The notes under the pieces are model-generated. The model had not been told where the DNA came from. It saw only the letters and a list, made by a program, of their open reading frames with translations, and searched no databases. 64,000 bases of DNA from contig OZ245995.1 in NCBI GenBank assembly GCA_965230185.1, positions 1,116,001-1,180,000 of the forward strand. Reading direction: 5' to 3'. The stretch is from Motiliproteus sp965230185 (GTDB lineage: Bacteria; Pseudomonadota; Gammaproteobacteria; Pseudomonadales; Balneatricaceae). The translations under genes and the position numbers were made by a program. Each line of letters opens with the position of its first letter. Within the stretch, counting starts at the first letter, position 1. Positions 27,378-36,503 of the stretch are shown one piece after another.

Positions 27378-28214
27378 GTGAATAAAGAGCCCGACCTGAG
27401 CAATTTTTCAGCCAATCTGAATTTCCTGTGCGGCTTTTACAGCTCGATTTCGGAAGTGTGCCGACGGCTGCAGATCAATCGCCAGCAGTTCAATCGCTAC
27501 CTGAATGGCAGCGCCTTTCCCTCCTACAAAAACCTGAAGAAAATTTGCGATTTTTTTGGGGTGGAGACGGAGGAGATCACCGATGACAGCGCTGAATTCC
27601 GCAACAAAGTTGCACCGCCGGTGCGCGGTTCGGACGAGGCGCAGATTCCGGAGAATCTGGCGAGTATTATCATGCCGCTGCTGAACAGTTCAAACAGCGG
27701 ACTGGAGCGCTACGAAGGCTACTACTACCGCTATTTCTACTCCTTTGGCTTCCCGGGCTACATCTTTCGCTCCTTCGTTAAGATCTATAAGTACAATGAT
27801 ATTTACTATATGAAGCATATCGAGCGCTGCAGCGGCAACAATCCACTGCTCGGGGCCCGGCTGACGATCAAGTATCACGGTCTGGTGTTTCTGCTGGCCG
27901 ATCGTCTGTTCATTGTGGAGTCGGAACCGGCCCTTAACTCCACCATCTCCGAGACTATTCTGACGCCCAGTTACCGCCCCAATAATCGCTACCTGTCTGG
28001 GATGATGATCTGCGCATCCAGCTGCAGCGCCCATCAGCCGGGGGCTGCACGTACGGTATTTGAGTACCTGGGCCGGAATGTCGATGTTCGTAAAGCGATG
28101 AAGCGCTGCGATCTCTACCACCATAGCGATGAGGATATTCCTCGGGGGATCAAACAGACCATTGCCAATACAATCACGCCGGAGGAATTTACCTTCCATC
28201 CACCCAGAAACTGA
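27378..28214 (+). CDS. XRE-type HTH transcriptional regulator
   Basis: The 278-residue protein has an N-terminal Cro/C1-type helix-turn-helix (SISEVCRRLQINRQQFNRYL, then NGSAFPSYKNLKKICDFFG, residues about 22-65). An uncharacterised C-terminal domain rich in aromatic residues follows (YEGYYYRYFYSFGFPGYIF). This second domain probably binds the inducer. The gene is divergent from the FAD oxidase operon and is likely its regulator. The start codon is GTG. Confidence 0.85.
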   Translation: MNKEPDLSNFSANLNFLCGFYSSISEVCRRLQINRQQFNRYLNGSAFPSYKNLKKICDFFGVETEEITDDSAEFRNKVAPPVRGSDEAQIPENLASIIMPLLNSSNSGLERYEGYYYRYFYSFGFPGYIFRSFVKIYKYNDIYYMKHIERCSGNNPLLGARLTIKYHGLVFLLADRLFIVESEPALNSTISETILTPSYRPNNRYLSGMMICASSCSAHQPGAARTVFEYLGRNVDVRKAMKRCDLYHHSDEDIPRGIKQTIANTITPEEFTFHPPRN

Positions 28215-28290
28215 TGCCGGATCTGTCGGCCTGCTCGAAGGAATGGCCCGGCGCATAGTGCAGCGGCGGCCGGTTAAAAATCTTCGAGTC

Positions 28291-28319
28291 AAAAAAAAGC
28301 AGCATCCGGAGGATGCTGC
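28291..28319 (-). terminator. Rho-independent terminator, minus strand
   Basis: Read on the minus strand: GCAGCATCC, loop TCC, GGATGCTGC, then eight T residues. It lies 73 bases beyond the stop of the uncharacterised gene at 28392-29153. Confidence 0.88.
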
Positions 28320-28391
28320 AAGAGGTACAAGCGCGAGGCTTATAGAGAGACGGGATTTGCTGCCGGGGCAGCGATCAGAAAATCTGTGGGT

Positions 28392-29153
28392 TCAGTTAAG
28401 GCCTGCGTCGGATGAGCGGCAGAACGCCTCCGGGCTGAGGCCCAGCGTCGGGCCCTGGTCCTTCAGTTGCTGCGACAGCACCCGGCGGGGCCACCAGTCG
28501 CTCTGGGAGAGCAGCTGGCTGATTGCCAGTCGCTCGTTGTTGCAGTCACTCTGGGACTGCGGCAACTGCGGATAAACTTTCGGCATGCTGTGTGCCAGCA
28601 GGCCCCGGCAGGCATTGTGATAGCTGGCGTAGCCGTCAATGGCGGCGTTAGGGCACTGCTGCATGGCTACCTGCAGATGACCGGCACTGATCGGGAATAT
28701 CGGTAGTTGTGGACAGAGAAAGAACATCAACCGGCTGGCCGCTGTTTCGTTGGTCTGGCTGCCAAACAGCCCGGTTGCCGCCTGCTCCACCAGCTTGGTG
28801 GCCAGCTGATGGCGGGCTTCATGGTCCAGCTCATCCAGCTCATCCCAGATCGGAGTAATCTGCTGGCGGATAAAAGCATCGACTCTAGATGCCACCTCAT
28901 CAAAACTGATGCTTAATGGCTCCAGCTCTTCAGCGGCCCAGAGGATGCGCAGGAACGTCTTGTCCACCAGAGTGCGACCGGCATTCAGCCAGTTGTAGCG
29001 GGAGGCTTTGTGAAGGCTGCCGTAGAACAGCATCAGCAGACCGCTTTCACTGCTGCGGGGATCGTTACCGGATGAAAAGGCCGGGTGAGGGCTGTGCCAG
29101 CGATCCAGCAGTTCAGGGCTCGGTGTATTGATATCTGAAGTGGTTTGAGTCAT
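28392..29153 (-). CDS. Uncharacterised protein
   Basis: The 253-residue soluble protein is helix-rich and has no recognised family. It contains a hydrophobic stretch AASRLMFFLCPQLPIFPIS that is not long enough for a clear membrane helix and may be a buried core. GAGGAT lies before the ATG, and an ideal terminator follows the stop, so it is almost certainly a real single-gene unit. No neighbour suggests a function. Confidence 0.75.
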   Translation of the reverse strand: MTQTTSDINTPSPELLDRWHSPHPAFSSGNDPRSSESGLLMLFYGSLHKASRYNWLNAGRTLVDKTFLRILWAAEELEPLSISFDEVASRVDAFIRQQITPIWDELDELDHEARHQLATKLVEQAATGLFGSQTNETAASRLMFFLCPQLPIFPISAGHLQVAMQQCPNAAIDGYASYHNACRGLLAHSMPKVYPQLPQSQSDCNNERLAISQLLSQSDWWPRRVLSQQLKDQGPTLGLSPEAFCRSSDAGLN

Positions 29154-29547
29154 AGCAGATCCTCATAAACTGACAGCAGGTGTGCTCATGCCGGTGGGCT
29201 GCAGTTTCCGAAAAGCGCCCCTGCTCAGCGAAAATCTGAGCAGTCCGGACACTATAGGACCGGCTGGTTGAGGCTGACAGAGCCAGCTGATCTGAGCGAC
29301 TGGGACCAGAAACCAGCGGCCCGTTTTCACCGGGTTAACGAAGAAATTCGGAAAAAAGTTATAAGGATATTAAATAATATTCCATTACATGCTAAGGAGC
29401 TGTGGTTATACTGGCCCCATCAAAAATTCGTAACTGGCTCTATTGCGGAGTCCGGACGAATTCAGGAGACCACCAGCAATGAGCTCGGTGGCCCGCTAAC
29501 AGACAGGACCCCGGGTTCTGCAGGTGCCAGCAAAGAGGAGACTGATC
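29154..29547. other. Intergenic region
   Basis: 394 bases. A 112-codon frame starting with TTG near 29268 has no ribosome binding site or family-like sequence and was not called. An AT-rich tract near 29340-29400 may contain the promoter of the small gene at 29548. Confidence 0.4.
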
Positions 29548-29709
29548 ATGAGCGCACAGCCAAAAGTCGAGTACCGCGAAGAGACAACGAAGCAGAACAG
29601 CCCTGAGCTTCGTACCGTGGAAAAAACAGCGGCGGCCAGCGCTTCGATGCCCGAGCAGCAGAAACCGGCGCAGCAACCCCGTTACGATTTTGTCGGCATT
29701 GCCGGCTGA
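29548..29709 (+). CDS. Possible 53-residue small protein
   Basis: An ATG with AGGAGA at good spacing opens a 53-codon frame (MSAQPKVEYREETTKQNSPE, and a C-terminal PRYDFVGIAG). The product is hydrophilic, rich in Glu, Gln and Ala, and probably disordered. No family was recognised. The ribosome binding site is the main support. Confidence 0.5.
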   Translation: MSAQPKVEYREETTKQNSPELRTVEKTAAASASMPEQQKPAQQPRYDFVGIAG

Positions 29710-29949
29710 CCCGAGAATCCCCTTAGGCGCCTGTTCCCTGAACGGGTAGCCGGGTAACCGGGCAGATCTGTTGCCCGAATACCGATGCAGATACCGTGAC
29801 CGGTGTCTGCCGTTTTATCAGCCTTACTATCATTCTTTCCCTTATCTTCGATTTTGAAGAACCGGTTCGCCGTCTTGGCGGACCGATCTCCTTTCTGATC
29901 TCCCGGTTCGCCGTTTGTCCGTCCGTTGTGGGGATGTTCGTCCGAGCGC

Positions 29950-30648
29950 CTATATGAAGGCGGAGATGGCCAGAAATATTCCTGCCCCGATCAGCATGGT
30001 TACGCCGGTACCGTGCAGGCTTCTGAACAGCGAGTGCTGCCATAGCTGCAGTGGAATCAGTTCCGGCTTCGGCGGGCTGGTCAGCATCTGTTCCCTGAGC
30101 CTCTGTAGTCGGAAGCAGGTTTTCCCGTCAATCAGTCCCGGCAGCTCGTTGACGGCCTGATGACAGGATCTGAGCAGGCAGCGGTAGCGGGATTTCTGCT
30201 CGGTATGGGGCGCATTTTCAACCAGTCGGAACAGCGGGTGCTGGACCTGATGCCGTTCCAGCCCCAGGATCAGCGCTGTCGTCTCCGGGGAAAATCCCAC
30301 CAGTTGCTGCAGCAGATAGCTCTGCTGAGACAGCAGAGGCAGGTCTTGCAGCATCCGGCCCGCCTGCCGGGCCCGGGAAGAGGCTTCCGGCTCCCGGTTG
30401 TCGGACAGGTTCCGCCCTGACAGGAATCGACCGTTATGCCAGTCGAGGATGGCGCCTTCCAGAAAGATATAGAAGCGTTGCAGTCGCAGTTCCGGCACGT
30501 TAGCAAGCAACTGGCGTGCGAAATCCCGGAGTACACGGCTCAGCAGCAGGTGGGCCGATTCCGGATGGCCGGTGGCGACCCTGGCCAGTAACCAGGCATG
30601 TTGCAGCTGTCGGTCCGGCAGGCTGAGCGCTGAAAACTGTTTCGACAT
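29950..30648 (-). CDS. Sigma-factor-like protein with C-terminal membrane anchor
   Basis: The 232-residue protein has a helical N-terminal part reminiscent of ECF sigma region 2 (LLLSRVLRDFARQLLANVPE). A segment about residues 100-145 (LPLLSQQSYLLQQLVGFSPE, then TTALILGLERHQVQHPLFRL) matches the spacing of sigma region 4: LPxxxRxxxLLxxxxGxSxxExAxxLG, then VxxxLxR. A single membrane helix closes the protein (VTMLIGAGIFLAISAFI). GGAGG precedes the ATG. Sigma-like helices tethered to the membrane would be unusual; an anti-sigma-type or purely structural role is also possible. No anti-sigma gene is adjacent. Confidence 0.6.
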   Translation of the reverse strand: MSKQFSALSLPDRQLQHAWLLARVATGHPESAHLLLSRVLRDFARQLLANVPELRLQRFYIFLEGAILDWHNGRFLSGRNLSDNREPEASSRARQAGRMLQDLPLLSQQSYLLQQLVGFSPETTALILGLERHQVQHPLFRLVENAPHTEQKSRYRCLLRSCHQAVNELPGLIDGKTCFRLQRLREQMLTSPPKPELIPLQLWQHSLFRSLHGTGVTMLIGAGIFLAISAFI

Positions 30649-30742
30649 GATACCGCCTCCGCGAGAGAGAACACTGTCGATCGGATATTAAATCCCTGTC
30701 TGAAGAGTAGCTGATTTCGGGCTGCGGGAGCCGGACAGCAAA

Positions 30743-30784
30743 ACGCCGCGGCCGTTCCGGAACAGGCCCGGTCGGCTGCGGCGT
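30743..30784 (-). terminator. Stem-loop after yeiH
   Basis: On the minus strand ACGCCGC, then AGCCG pairing with CGGC, and GCGGCGT, followed by four T residues, 21 bases past the yeiH stop. Probably a terminator, with a short T-run. Confidence 0.6.
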
Positions 30785-30804
30785 GAATCATGGCGAGGTT
30801 CAGA

Positions 30805-31836
30805 TCAGGCGGGAATCAGCCATTCGTTGAGGAAGTAACCCCCGAAGATCAACATAAAGAACAGAATCAGCGACAGGATCATGGGTTTCGGGCCCGCCTG
30901 TCTGATGGTCTTCCATTGGGTCTGGGTTCCCAGTGCCGCCATAGCGATCGCCAGGGTGAACTGGCTGCCAAGACTAAAGCCGGTCAGTACCATTTCTGGC
31001 AGCTCGATCAGGCTGTTGACGCCGGCGGCTGCGATAAAGCCGAACACAAACCAGGGTACGGTGATCTTGCCTCTGCCGGTACCGGCGGCGCTGCTGCGGG
31101 TCAGCGCCATGCTCAGCATCAGGATAAAGGGGGCCAGCATCATTACCCGGATCAGTTTAACAACGACGGCGTTCTGCAGAGCGGTTCCGCCAACAGATTC
31201 GCCGGCAGCGACGGCCTGTGCCACTTCGTGAACCGTGCTGCCAATGTAGATACCGAAGGCCTGTTCGCTCATGTCGGTGAACTGATAGATCAGCGGGTAG
31301 CTGAACATGGCGATGGTGCCGAACAGGACCACCGTCGCCACCGCGATGGTGACATGCTGCTGACGGGCCCTGAGTACCGATTCGGTGGCCAGTACCGCCG
31401 CTGCGCCACAGATAGCGCTGCCGGCCGAGGTCAGGATGGCGACATCGCGATGCAATTTAAAGACGCGCATGCCGACGAAGGTACCAACGCCGAATATGGT
31501 GCTGATAACAATGGCGTCCAGCACCAGAGCCTGCCAGCCAACCGCCATAATCTGCTGAAAGCTGAGGCCGAAACCGAACAGGATGATACCGGTACGAAGC
31601 AGTTTCTGCTGACAGAAACGGGTGAAGGCCACCTCTTTTTCATCGGGCGTCCGGCGGTTGATATGGCCAAAAACAATACCGATAACGATGGCCAGCGGCA
31701 GGGCGCTGAGACCGAACTGGGCAACCTCGGGGATGCGGGCCAGCAGCGTGGCGGCAAGAGCAATCAGGGGCAGGGCTATTACTAATGACATGTCGGCGGC
31801 TTCACTTAACAGGGTTAACAGAGCAATGGCTGACAT
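30805..31836 (-). CDS. yeiH: YeiH-family membrane protein (UPF0324, putative sulfate/sulfite exporter)
   Basis: The 343-residue protein has about ten membrane helices. Family blocks include LRTGIILFGFGLSFQQIM, TSAGSAICGAAAVLATESV and YIGSTVHEVAQAVAAGESVG. Two starts are possible (31836 and ATG 31791); the second begins just before the first helix. The family is annotated as sulfate exporters, and in enterobacteria yeiH is next to the LysR gene yeiE, as here. The paired divergent arrangement points to LysR control in response to sulfite or a similar anion. Confidence 0.88.
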   Translation of the reverse strand: MSAIALLTLLSEAADMSLVIALPLIALAATLLARIPEVAQFGLSALPLAIVIGIVFGHINRRTPDEKEVAFTRFCQQKLLRTGIILFGFGLSFQQIMAVGWQALVLDAIVISTIFGVGTFVGMRVFKLHRDVAILTSAGSAICGAAAVLATESVLRARQQHVTIAVATVVLFGTIAMFSYPLIYQFTDMSEQAFGIYIGSTVHEVAQAVAAGESVGGTALQNAVVVKLIRVMMLAPFILMLSMALTRSSAAGTGRGKITVPWFVFGFIAAAGVNSLIELPEMVLTGFSLGSQFTLAIAMAALGTQTQWKTIRQAGPKPMILSLILFFMLIFGGYFLNEWLIPA

Positions 31837-31902
31837 TCTGGGCAGGATCTGCTATTTAGTAAAATGGATGTTTTTAATATTAAACATAAGTAAAACCGAA
31901 CA

Positions 31903-32802
31903 ATGGCCGTAACTCTGCGACAACTGAAAATATTCGAAGCCACTGCCAGGCTGGGGCGGCTGACAGCCGCGGCCGATGAACAGGCGCTGAGTCAGTCGGC
32001 GGCCAGTCAGGCGCTGAAAGAGCTTGAAACGGCGCTGGACTATCCGCTCTTTAACCGGGCCGGCCGTGAGCTGCTGATTACTGACGCAGGCCAGCAGGTG
32101 CTGCCCCGGATCCGTGACATTATCGATCTGGTCGGCGGACTGAAGGCGCCGGAAAAAGGGTTGGTGAGCGGACATCTGCGGGTGGCGGCCAGCGTTACCA
32201 TCGGTTGCTATCTGCTACCAAAACTGCTGGCCGGGTTTGTTGCACGCTATCCCGGTGTGGAACCGGATCTGCAGATTGCCAACACGCGAAGGGTGATCGA
32301 AAAGCTGGAGAAAGGACAGGCTCATATCGGCATGATTGAAGGGCCGGCTCAGCACAAACGGCTGGAGATAACGCCCTGGCAGGAGGACCGGCTGGAAGTG
32401 TTCTGTCACCCTCAGCATCCGCTGGCTGCAGGCGGTCGGCTGACGACCGGGCAGATCGCCGGACAACGCTGGGTATTAAGGGAAAGTGGTTCCGGTACCC
32501 GGGCTATCTTCGACCAGGCCATTGAGCGGGTCGGCGGGCAGGTGCCCACCGCCATGGCCCTGAACCGCCAGGAAGCCATCAAGCAATCGGTCAAAGCGGG
32601 GCTGGGTATCGGTTGTCTGTCGCGGCTGTCGGTGGCTGAAGAGGTGGCAACCGGTGAACTGGTGGTCCTGAACACACCGCTGGATCTGAGTCGGCGCCTG
32701 TCGCTGGTGACCTGGCCTGCCGGTCAGAGCAGCACGCTGATGAAGACCTTTATCAACTTTCTTGGCCAGGAGCAGAATATCGGACCGTTCGGTGAGGGGT
32801 GA
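31903..32802 (+). CDS. LysR-family regulator, YeiE-like
   Basis: The 299-residue protein has an N-terminal winged helix (LRQLKIFEATARLGRLTAAA, then DEQALSQSAASQALKELETA). The effector domain contains RVAASVTIGCYLLPKLLAGF, RESGSGTR and VKAGLGIGCLSR, as in the CysL/YeiE branch. Divergence from yeiH, 66 bases apart, supports regulation of that gene. The ATG at 31903 directly precedes the conserved LRQL start of the DNA-binding domain. Confidence 0.88.
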   Translation: MAVTLRQLKIFEATARLGRLTAAADEQALSQSAASQALKELETALDYPLFNRAGRELLITDAGQQVLPRIRDIIDLVGGLKAPEKGLVSGHLRVAASVTIGCYLLPKLLAGFVARYPGVEPDLQIANTRRVIEKLEKGQAHIGMIEGPAQHKRLEITPWQEDRLEVFCHPQHPLAAGGRLTTGQIAGQRWVLRESGSGTRAIFDQAIERVGGQVPTAMALNRQEAIKQSVKAGLGIGCLSRLSVAEEVATGELVVLNTPLDLSRRLSLVTWPAGQSSTLMKTFINFLGQEQNIGPFGEG

Positions 32803-33328
32803 AAGCGGTTCACGGAGATCTGAGCGATGTTGTCGGGGGTGGGCTGATCTGGCTCCCTGTCGATTGACTTATTGGTAATGGATATCATTTAAAACTGACG
32901 ATATCATATGTGCTCTGAAATTTTGGAGCCCCTTCAGGCGCTTCGCAACGGGGACGAAAATTCAGCCAGTCTGAATGTAAATTATCGCCGAATCGCTGGT
33001 CGGAAAATTTGCAGAACTTTGTCATAAATTTCGCAGATAGTCGCCAATTTACCAAGACGTCGGGCGCGTAATGTCTTATCATCGCGTCCACGGAAAAAAC
33101 TGCACTGGTTCGTGTAAAAAAAACTTAATTTGTCGAAAATATTCAACAAATTCAGGTTCAGAAGAAATCGTTTGAAGCGATCAGGAAACATAAGAAGCGA
33201 TCAGGAAATCTGAGCTCGGGTTGGTGAACCCTCTCAGGTCACAGCGAGATCGCCTGCCAGTACAGAAAGAATTTGCCCCTATTTTGTTAGCCATACGACG
33301 TGAGAGCTCACACTCTCCGGAGGAAGAA
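32803..33328. promoter_or_regulatory. Long leader upstream of pckA
   Basis: About 525 bases without a gene. The right half is AT-rich. A 15-base direct repeat, GAAGCGATCAGGAAA, occurs at 33174-33188 and 33194-33208 with five bases between, about 120 bases before the pckA start. This may be a regulator site or a recent slip. No conserved riboswitch was recognised. Confidence 0.5.
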
Positions 33329-34939
33329 ATGTCAACAGTGAAACCCGAACTGGATCTCTCTAAATACGGTATCCAAGATACGCAGGAAATCGTTTATAAC
33401 CCTTCCTACGAACTGCTGTTTGAAGAGGAAACCCGGCAGAGTGCCGAGGGCTATGAAAGGGGAGTTGTCACTGAGTCCGGTGCGGTTGCAGTTGATACAG
33501 GTATCTTTACCGGCCGTTCACCCAAAGATAAATACATCGTCAGAGATGACACCACCCGTGACACCATCTGGTGGGCTGACCAGGGCAAAAACGACAACAA
33601 GCCGATCTCCACTGACACCTGGAATCAGCTGAAGAACGTCATCACCGAGCAGTTGTCCGGCAAGCGTCTGTTTGTTGTTGATACTTACTGTGGTGCTAAC
33701 GAAAACACCCGTCTGAAAGTTCGCTTTCTGACCGAAGTGGCCTGGCAGGCTCATTTCGTGAAGAACATGTTTATCCGTCCGAGCGAAGAGGAACTGAAGA
33801 ACTTCGAGCCGGACTTCGTGGTGATGAACGGTGCCAAGACCACCAACCCCGACTGGAAAGAGCAGGGGCTGAACTCCGAGAACTTTGTTGCCTTCAACCT
33901 GACTGAAAAGATGCAGCTGATCGGCGGCACCTGGTACGGCGGTGAGATGAAGAAGGGTATGTTCTCGATGATGAACTACTTCCTGCCGCTGAATGGTATC
34001 GCCTCCATGCACTGCTCCGCCAATAAGGGTAAGGACGGTGACGTGGCGGTCTTCTTCGGTCTGTCCGGTACCGGTAAAACCACGCTGTCCACGGATCCCA
34101 AGCGTGAGCTGATCGGTGACGACGAGCATGGCTGGGACGACAACGGCGTCTTCAACTTTGAAGGCGGCTGCTACGCCAAGACCATCAACCTCAGCAAAGA
34201 GAGCGAGCCGGATATCTACAACGCTATCCGTCGCGATGCGCTGCTGGAAAACGTTACGGTTGATGAGAACGGTAAGATCGATTACGACGACGGTTCCAAG
34301 ACCGAAAACACCCGGGTTTCCTACCCGATCCACCATATCGACAACATCGTTAAGCCGGTTTCCAAAGCGGGTCACGCTACCAAAGTTATCTTTCTGACTG
34401 CCGATGCCTTCGGTGTACTGCCGCCGGTTTCCAAGCTGACTCCTGAGCAGACCGAGTACTACTTCCTGTCCGGTTTCACCGCTAAGCTGGCCGGAACCGA
34501 ACGTGGTATCACCGAGCCGACCCCGACCTTCTCCTCCTGCTTCGGTGCCGCCTTCCTGAGTCTGCACCCCACCCAGTACGCCGAAGTCCTGACCAAGCGG
34601 ATGAAGGCCTCCGGTGCAGAAGCCTACCTGGTCAACACCGGCTGGAACGGCACCGGCAAGCGTATCAGTATTAAAGCGACCCGGGCTATTATCGACGCCA
34701 TTCTCGATGGTTCCATCGAGAATGGTGAATTCTCTGAAGTGCCTTACTTCAACCTGGCGGTACCGACCGCGATTGAAGGCGTGGACGCCGAGATTCTTGA
34801 TCCGCGTAACACTTACGCCGATGTCAGCGAGTGGGATGGTAAGGCTCGTGACCTGGCCGGTCGTTTCGTCGAGAACTTCGACCGCTTCACCGATACCGAA
34901 AACGGTAAGGCGCTGGTTGCCGCTGGTCCGAAGCTGTAA
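33329..34939 (+). CDS. pckA: Phosphoenolpyruvate carboxykinase (ATP)
   Basis: The 536-residue enzyme converts oxaloacetate and ATP to phosphoenolpyruvate and CO2, the entry to gluconeogenesis. Seen: FTGRSPKDKYIVRD, the P-loop GLSGTGKTTLSTD and the following RELIGDDEHGW with metal-binding Asp residues. ATG at 33329 is preceded by GGAGGAAG; the frame opens earlier without homology. Codon use is strongly biased to common codons, as expected of a highly expressed gene. It is a single-gene unit with its own strong terminator. Confidence 0.96.
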   Translation: MSTVKPELDLSKYGIQDTQEIVYNPSYELLFEEETRQSAEGYERGVVTESGAVAVDTGIFTGRSPKDKYIVRDDTTRDTIWWADQGKNDNKPISTDTWNQLKNVITEQLSGKRLFVVDTYCGANENTRLKVRFLTEVAWQAHFVKNMFIRPSEEELKNFEPDFVVMNGAKTTNPDWKEQGLNSENFVAFNLTEKMQLIGGTWYGGEMKKGMFSMMNYFLPLNGIASMHCSANKGKDGDVAVFFGLSGTGKTTLSTDPKRELIGDDEHGWDDNGVFNFEGGCYAKTINLSKESEPDIYNAIRRDALLENVTVDENGKIDYDDGSKTENTRVSYPIHHIDNIVKPVSKAGHATKVIFLTADAFGVLPPVSKLTPEQTEYYFLSGFTAKLAGTERGITEPTPTFSSCFGAAFLSLHPTQYAEVLTKRMKASGAEAYLVNTGWNGTGKRISIKATRAIIDAILDGSIENGEFSEVPYFNLAVPTAIEGVDAEILDPRNTYADVSEWDGKARDLAGRFVENFDRFTDTENGKALVAAGPKL

Positions 34940-34991
34940 ATCAGACCGGCTGATACGCCGCCGATGAGGGGGCATGCAACAGCTATTGCAG

Positions 34992-35026
34992 AAAAAGGAG
35001 AACGGAGCGATCCGTTCTCCTTTTTT
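34992..35026 (+). terminator. Bidirectional rho-independent terminator after pckA
   Basis: A 15-base-pair stem (AAAAAGGAGAACGGA, loop GCGA, TCCGTTCTCCTTTTT) with T-runs on both strands, 53 bases after the pckA stop. Confidence 0.93.
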
Positions 35027-35356
35027 ATTGGCCGTCGATTGCCGATGGGTGACCGCTGCGGCTGCCATCGTGAGTACCGCAGGGGGGCATTCATGGTGGC
35101 TGAAGCGCCGGATAATAGTATTCGGGTCCCGCTCGGACGAGTTGCGGACGATGTCAGATTCTGTCGTGAGTATGATTCTATATTTATCAAAAAAGACTAA
35201 TAAAGCTGTTTTTATTCAAAGCTTTACAGTAAAAGACCAGGCCGTTAGGATGGGGCGGCACTTCCGATAGTTGTTGTTTCGCTGTATCAGGAGTCCGGGT
35301 TCTGATCTGTTCCGGGAACCCGGTTGAGTACCGGTTACCAATTGAAGGAAGCTCTG
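35027..35356. promoter_or_regulatory. Upstream region of the luxP operon
   Basis: 330 bases between the pckA terminator and the LuxP start, AT-rich near 35160-35230. It presumably contains the operon promoter. No palindrome of note was seen. Confidence 0.4.
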
Positions 35357-36469
35357 ATGATAGCTCGTTCACTCAGTAAGCTGTTGTTCATTCTGTTTTC
35401 TCTGATCCTGAGTATCCCGTTGCAGGCAGGGAATCGCGATTACTGGATGGTGGAGGAGTTTCTGGCCGCTCATCCAGAGCAACGACAGCTCAGCACCCGC
35501 TTTGCCGACCAGGTCCGCAGCCCGGCCCGACCTGTTGCCAGCAACACTGAACGCCCGCTCCGTGTTTCGGTTATCTACCCGGGTGAACAGGTTTCAGATT
35601 ACTGGCGGCGAAGCCTCAGTTCATTCGAAGCGCGTATGCAGGAGCTGGGCATCGATTATCAGCTCAGCAGTCACTACACCCGGCCGGCGGTGGCGCTGAA
35701 GGAGCAGGCGCAGCAGATCGTTGAAGCACTCAGGCAGGATGCCGATTACCTGATTTTTACCCTTGATGCCCGGCGTCACCGCAGCATCATCGAACGGATT
35801 ATCGCCGCTGGCAGGCCGAAGCTGATCCTCCAGAATATCACCACGCCGATCAGAGCCTGGGGGGAACACCAGCCATTCCTCTATGTCGGCTTCGATCATG
35901 TGGAAGGGACCCGGCTGCTGTCCGACTGGTATCGGCAGCGGCTGCCACAGGCAGAGGATTACGCACTGATTTACTGGGCGCCGGGTTATGTAAGTGAAGC
36001 CCGGGGGGACAGCTTTATCGAGTTTATGCGCCAGGGGGCTGAACCCCGGCTGTCCAGTGCTTACTATACCGACGCCACCCGGGCCAGCGCCTACCAGGGC
36101 GCCAGCAAGGCTCTGAAGGCGCAACCTGATCTTGATTTCATTTACGCCTGTTCCACCGATGTGGCGCTCGGTGTCAGCGACGTTATCAGCGAGCAGGGCC
36201 GGCAGGGACAGGTTCTGGTGAACGGCTGGGGAGGAGGCAGTGCGGAGCTGAAAGCGCTGCGGGAAGGACGCCTCGATGTTACAGTGATGCGGATGAATGA
36301 TGACAACGGTGTTGCCATGGCTGAAGCGATCAAGCTGGATCTTCAGGGCAGGGGAAATCAGGTTCCCACTATCTATTCCGGCGATTTCGAACTGGTTACC
36401 AAAGAGACTTCGGTCGAAGAAGTCGAGCGTCTGAAGCGACGCGCCTTCCGCTACTCCGGTGTTAACTGA
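35357..36469 (+). CDS. luxP: LuxP-type autoinducer-2 periplasmic binding protein
   Basis: The 370-residue protein has a signal peptide ending SIPLQA and the sugar-binding fold of LuxP. Resemblance to Vibrio LuxP is close: VIYPGEQVSDYWRRS, DYLIFTLDARRHRSIIER, LILQNITTPIRAWGE and NGWGGGSAELKALREG. Residues at the AI-2 contact positions I recall for V. harveyi LuxP are present: Q78, S80, W83, N160, R216, T267, D268, W291 and R312, offset by one or two from the Vibrio numbers. Together these suggest that it binds the borate form of AI-2. ATG at 35357 follows AAGGAA. It opens a four-gene signalling operon. luxS is not in the window. Confidence 0.9.
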   Translation: MIARSLSKLLFILFSLILSIPLQAGNRDYWMVEEFLAAHPEQRQLSTRFADQVRSPARPVASNTERPLRVSVIYPGEQVSDYWRRSLSSFEARMQELGIDYQLSSHYTRPAVALKEQAQQIVEALRQDADYLIFTLDARRHRSIIERIIAAGRPKLILQNITTPIRAWGEHQPFLYVGFDHVEGTRLLSDWYRQRLPQAEDYALIYWAPGYVSEARGDSFIEFMRQGAEPRLSSAYYTDATRASAYQGASKALKAQPDLDFIYACSTDVALGVSDVISEQGRQGQVLVNGWGGGSAELKALREGRLDVTVMRMNDDNGVAMAEAIKLDLQGRGNQVPTIYSGDFELVTKETSVEEVERLKRRAFRYSGVN

Positions 36470-36503
36470 TGATGGCAGCAATGATGAGGGTGTTTAACTG
36501 ACC

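Noticed and set aside
29268..29606. 112-codon frame starting with TTG
   Set aside because: It has no ribosome binding site, and a better supported small gene begins inside it in another frame.
30790..31785. 331-codon plus-strand frame
   Set aside because: It is antisense to yeiH; the translation is rich in Gln, Asp and Gly without family features.
33518..35068. 516-codon minus-strand frame
   Set aside because: It is antisense to pckA and arises from that gene's strong codon bias.
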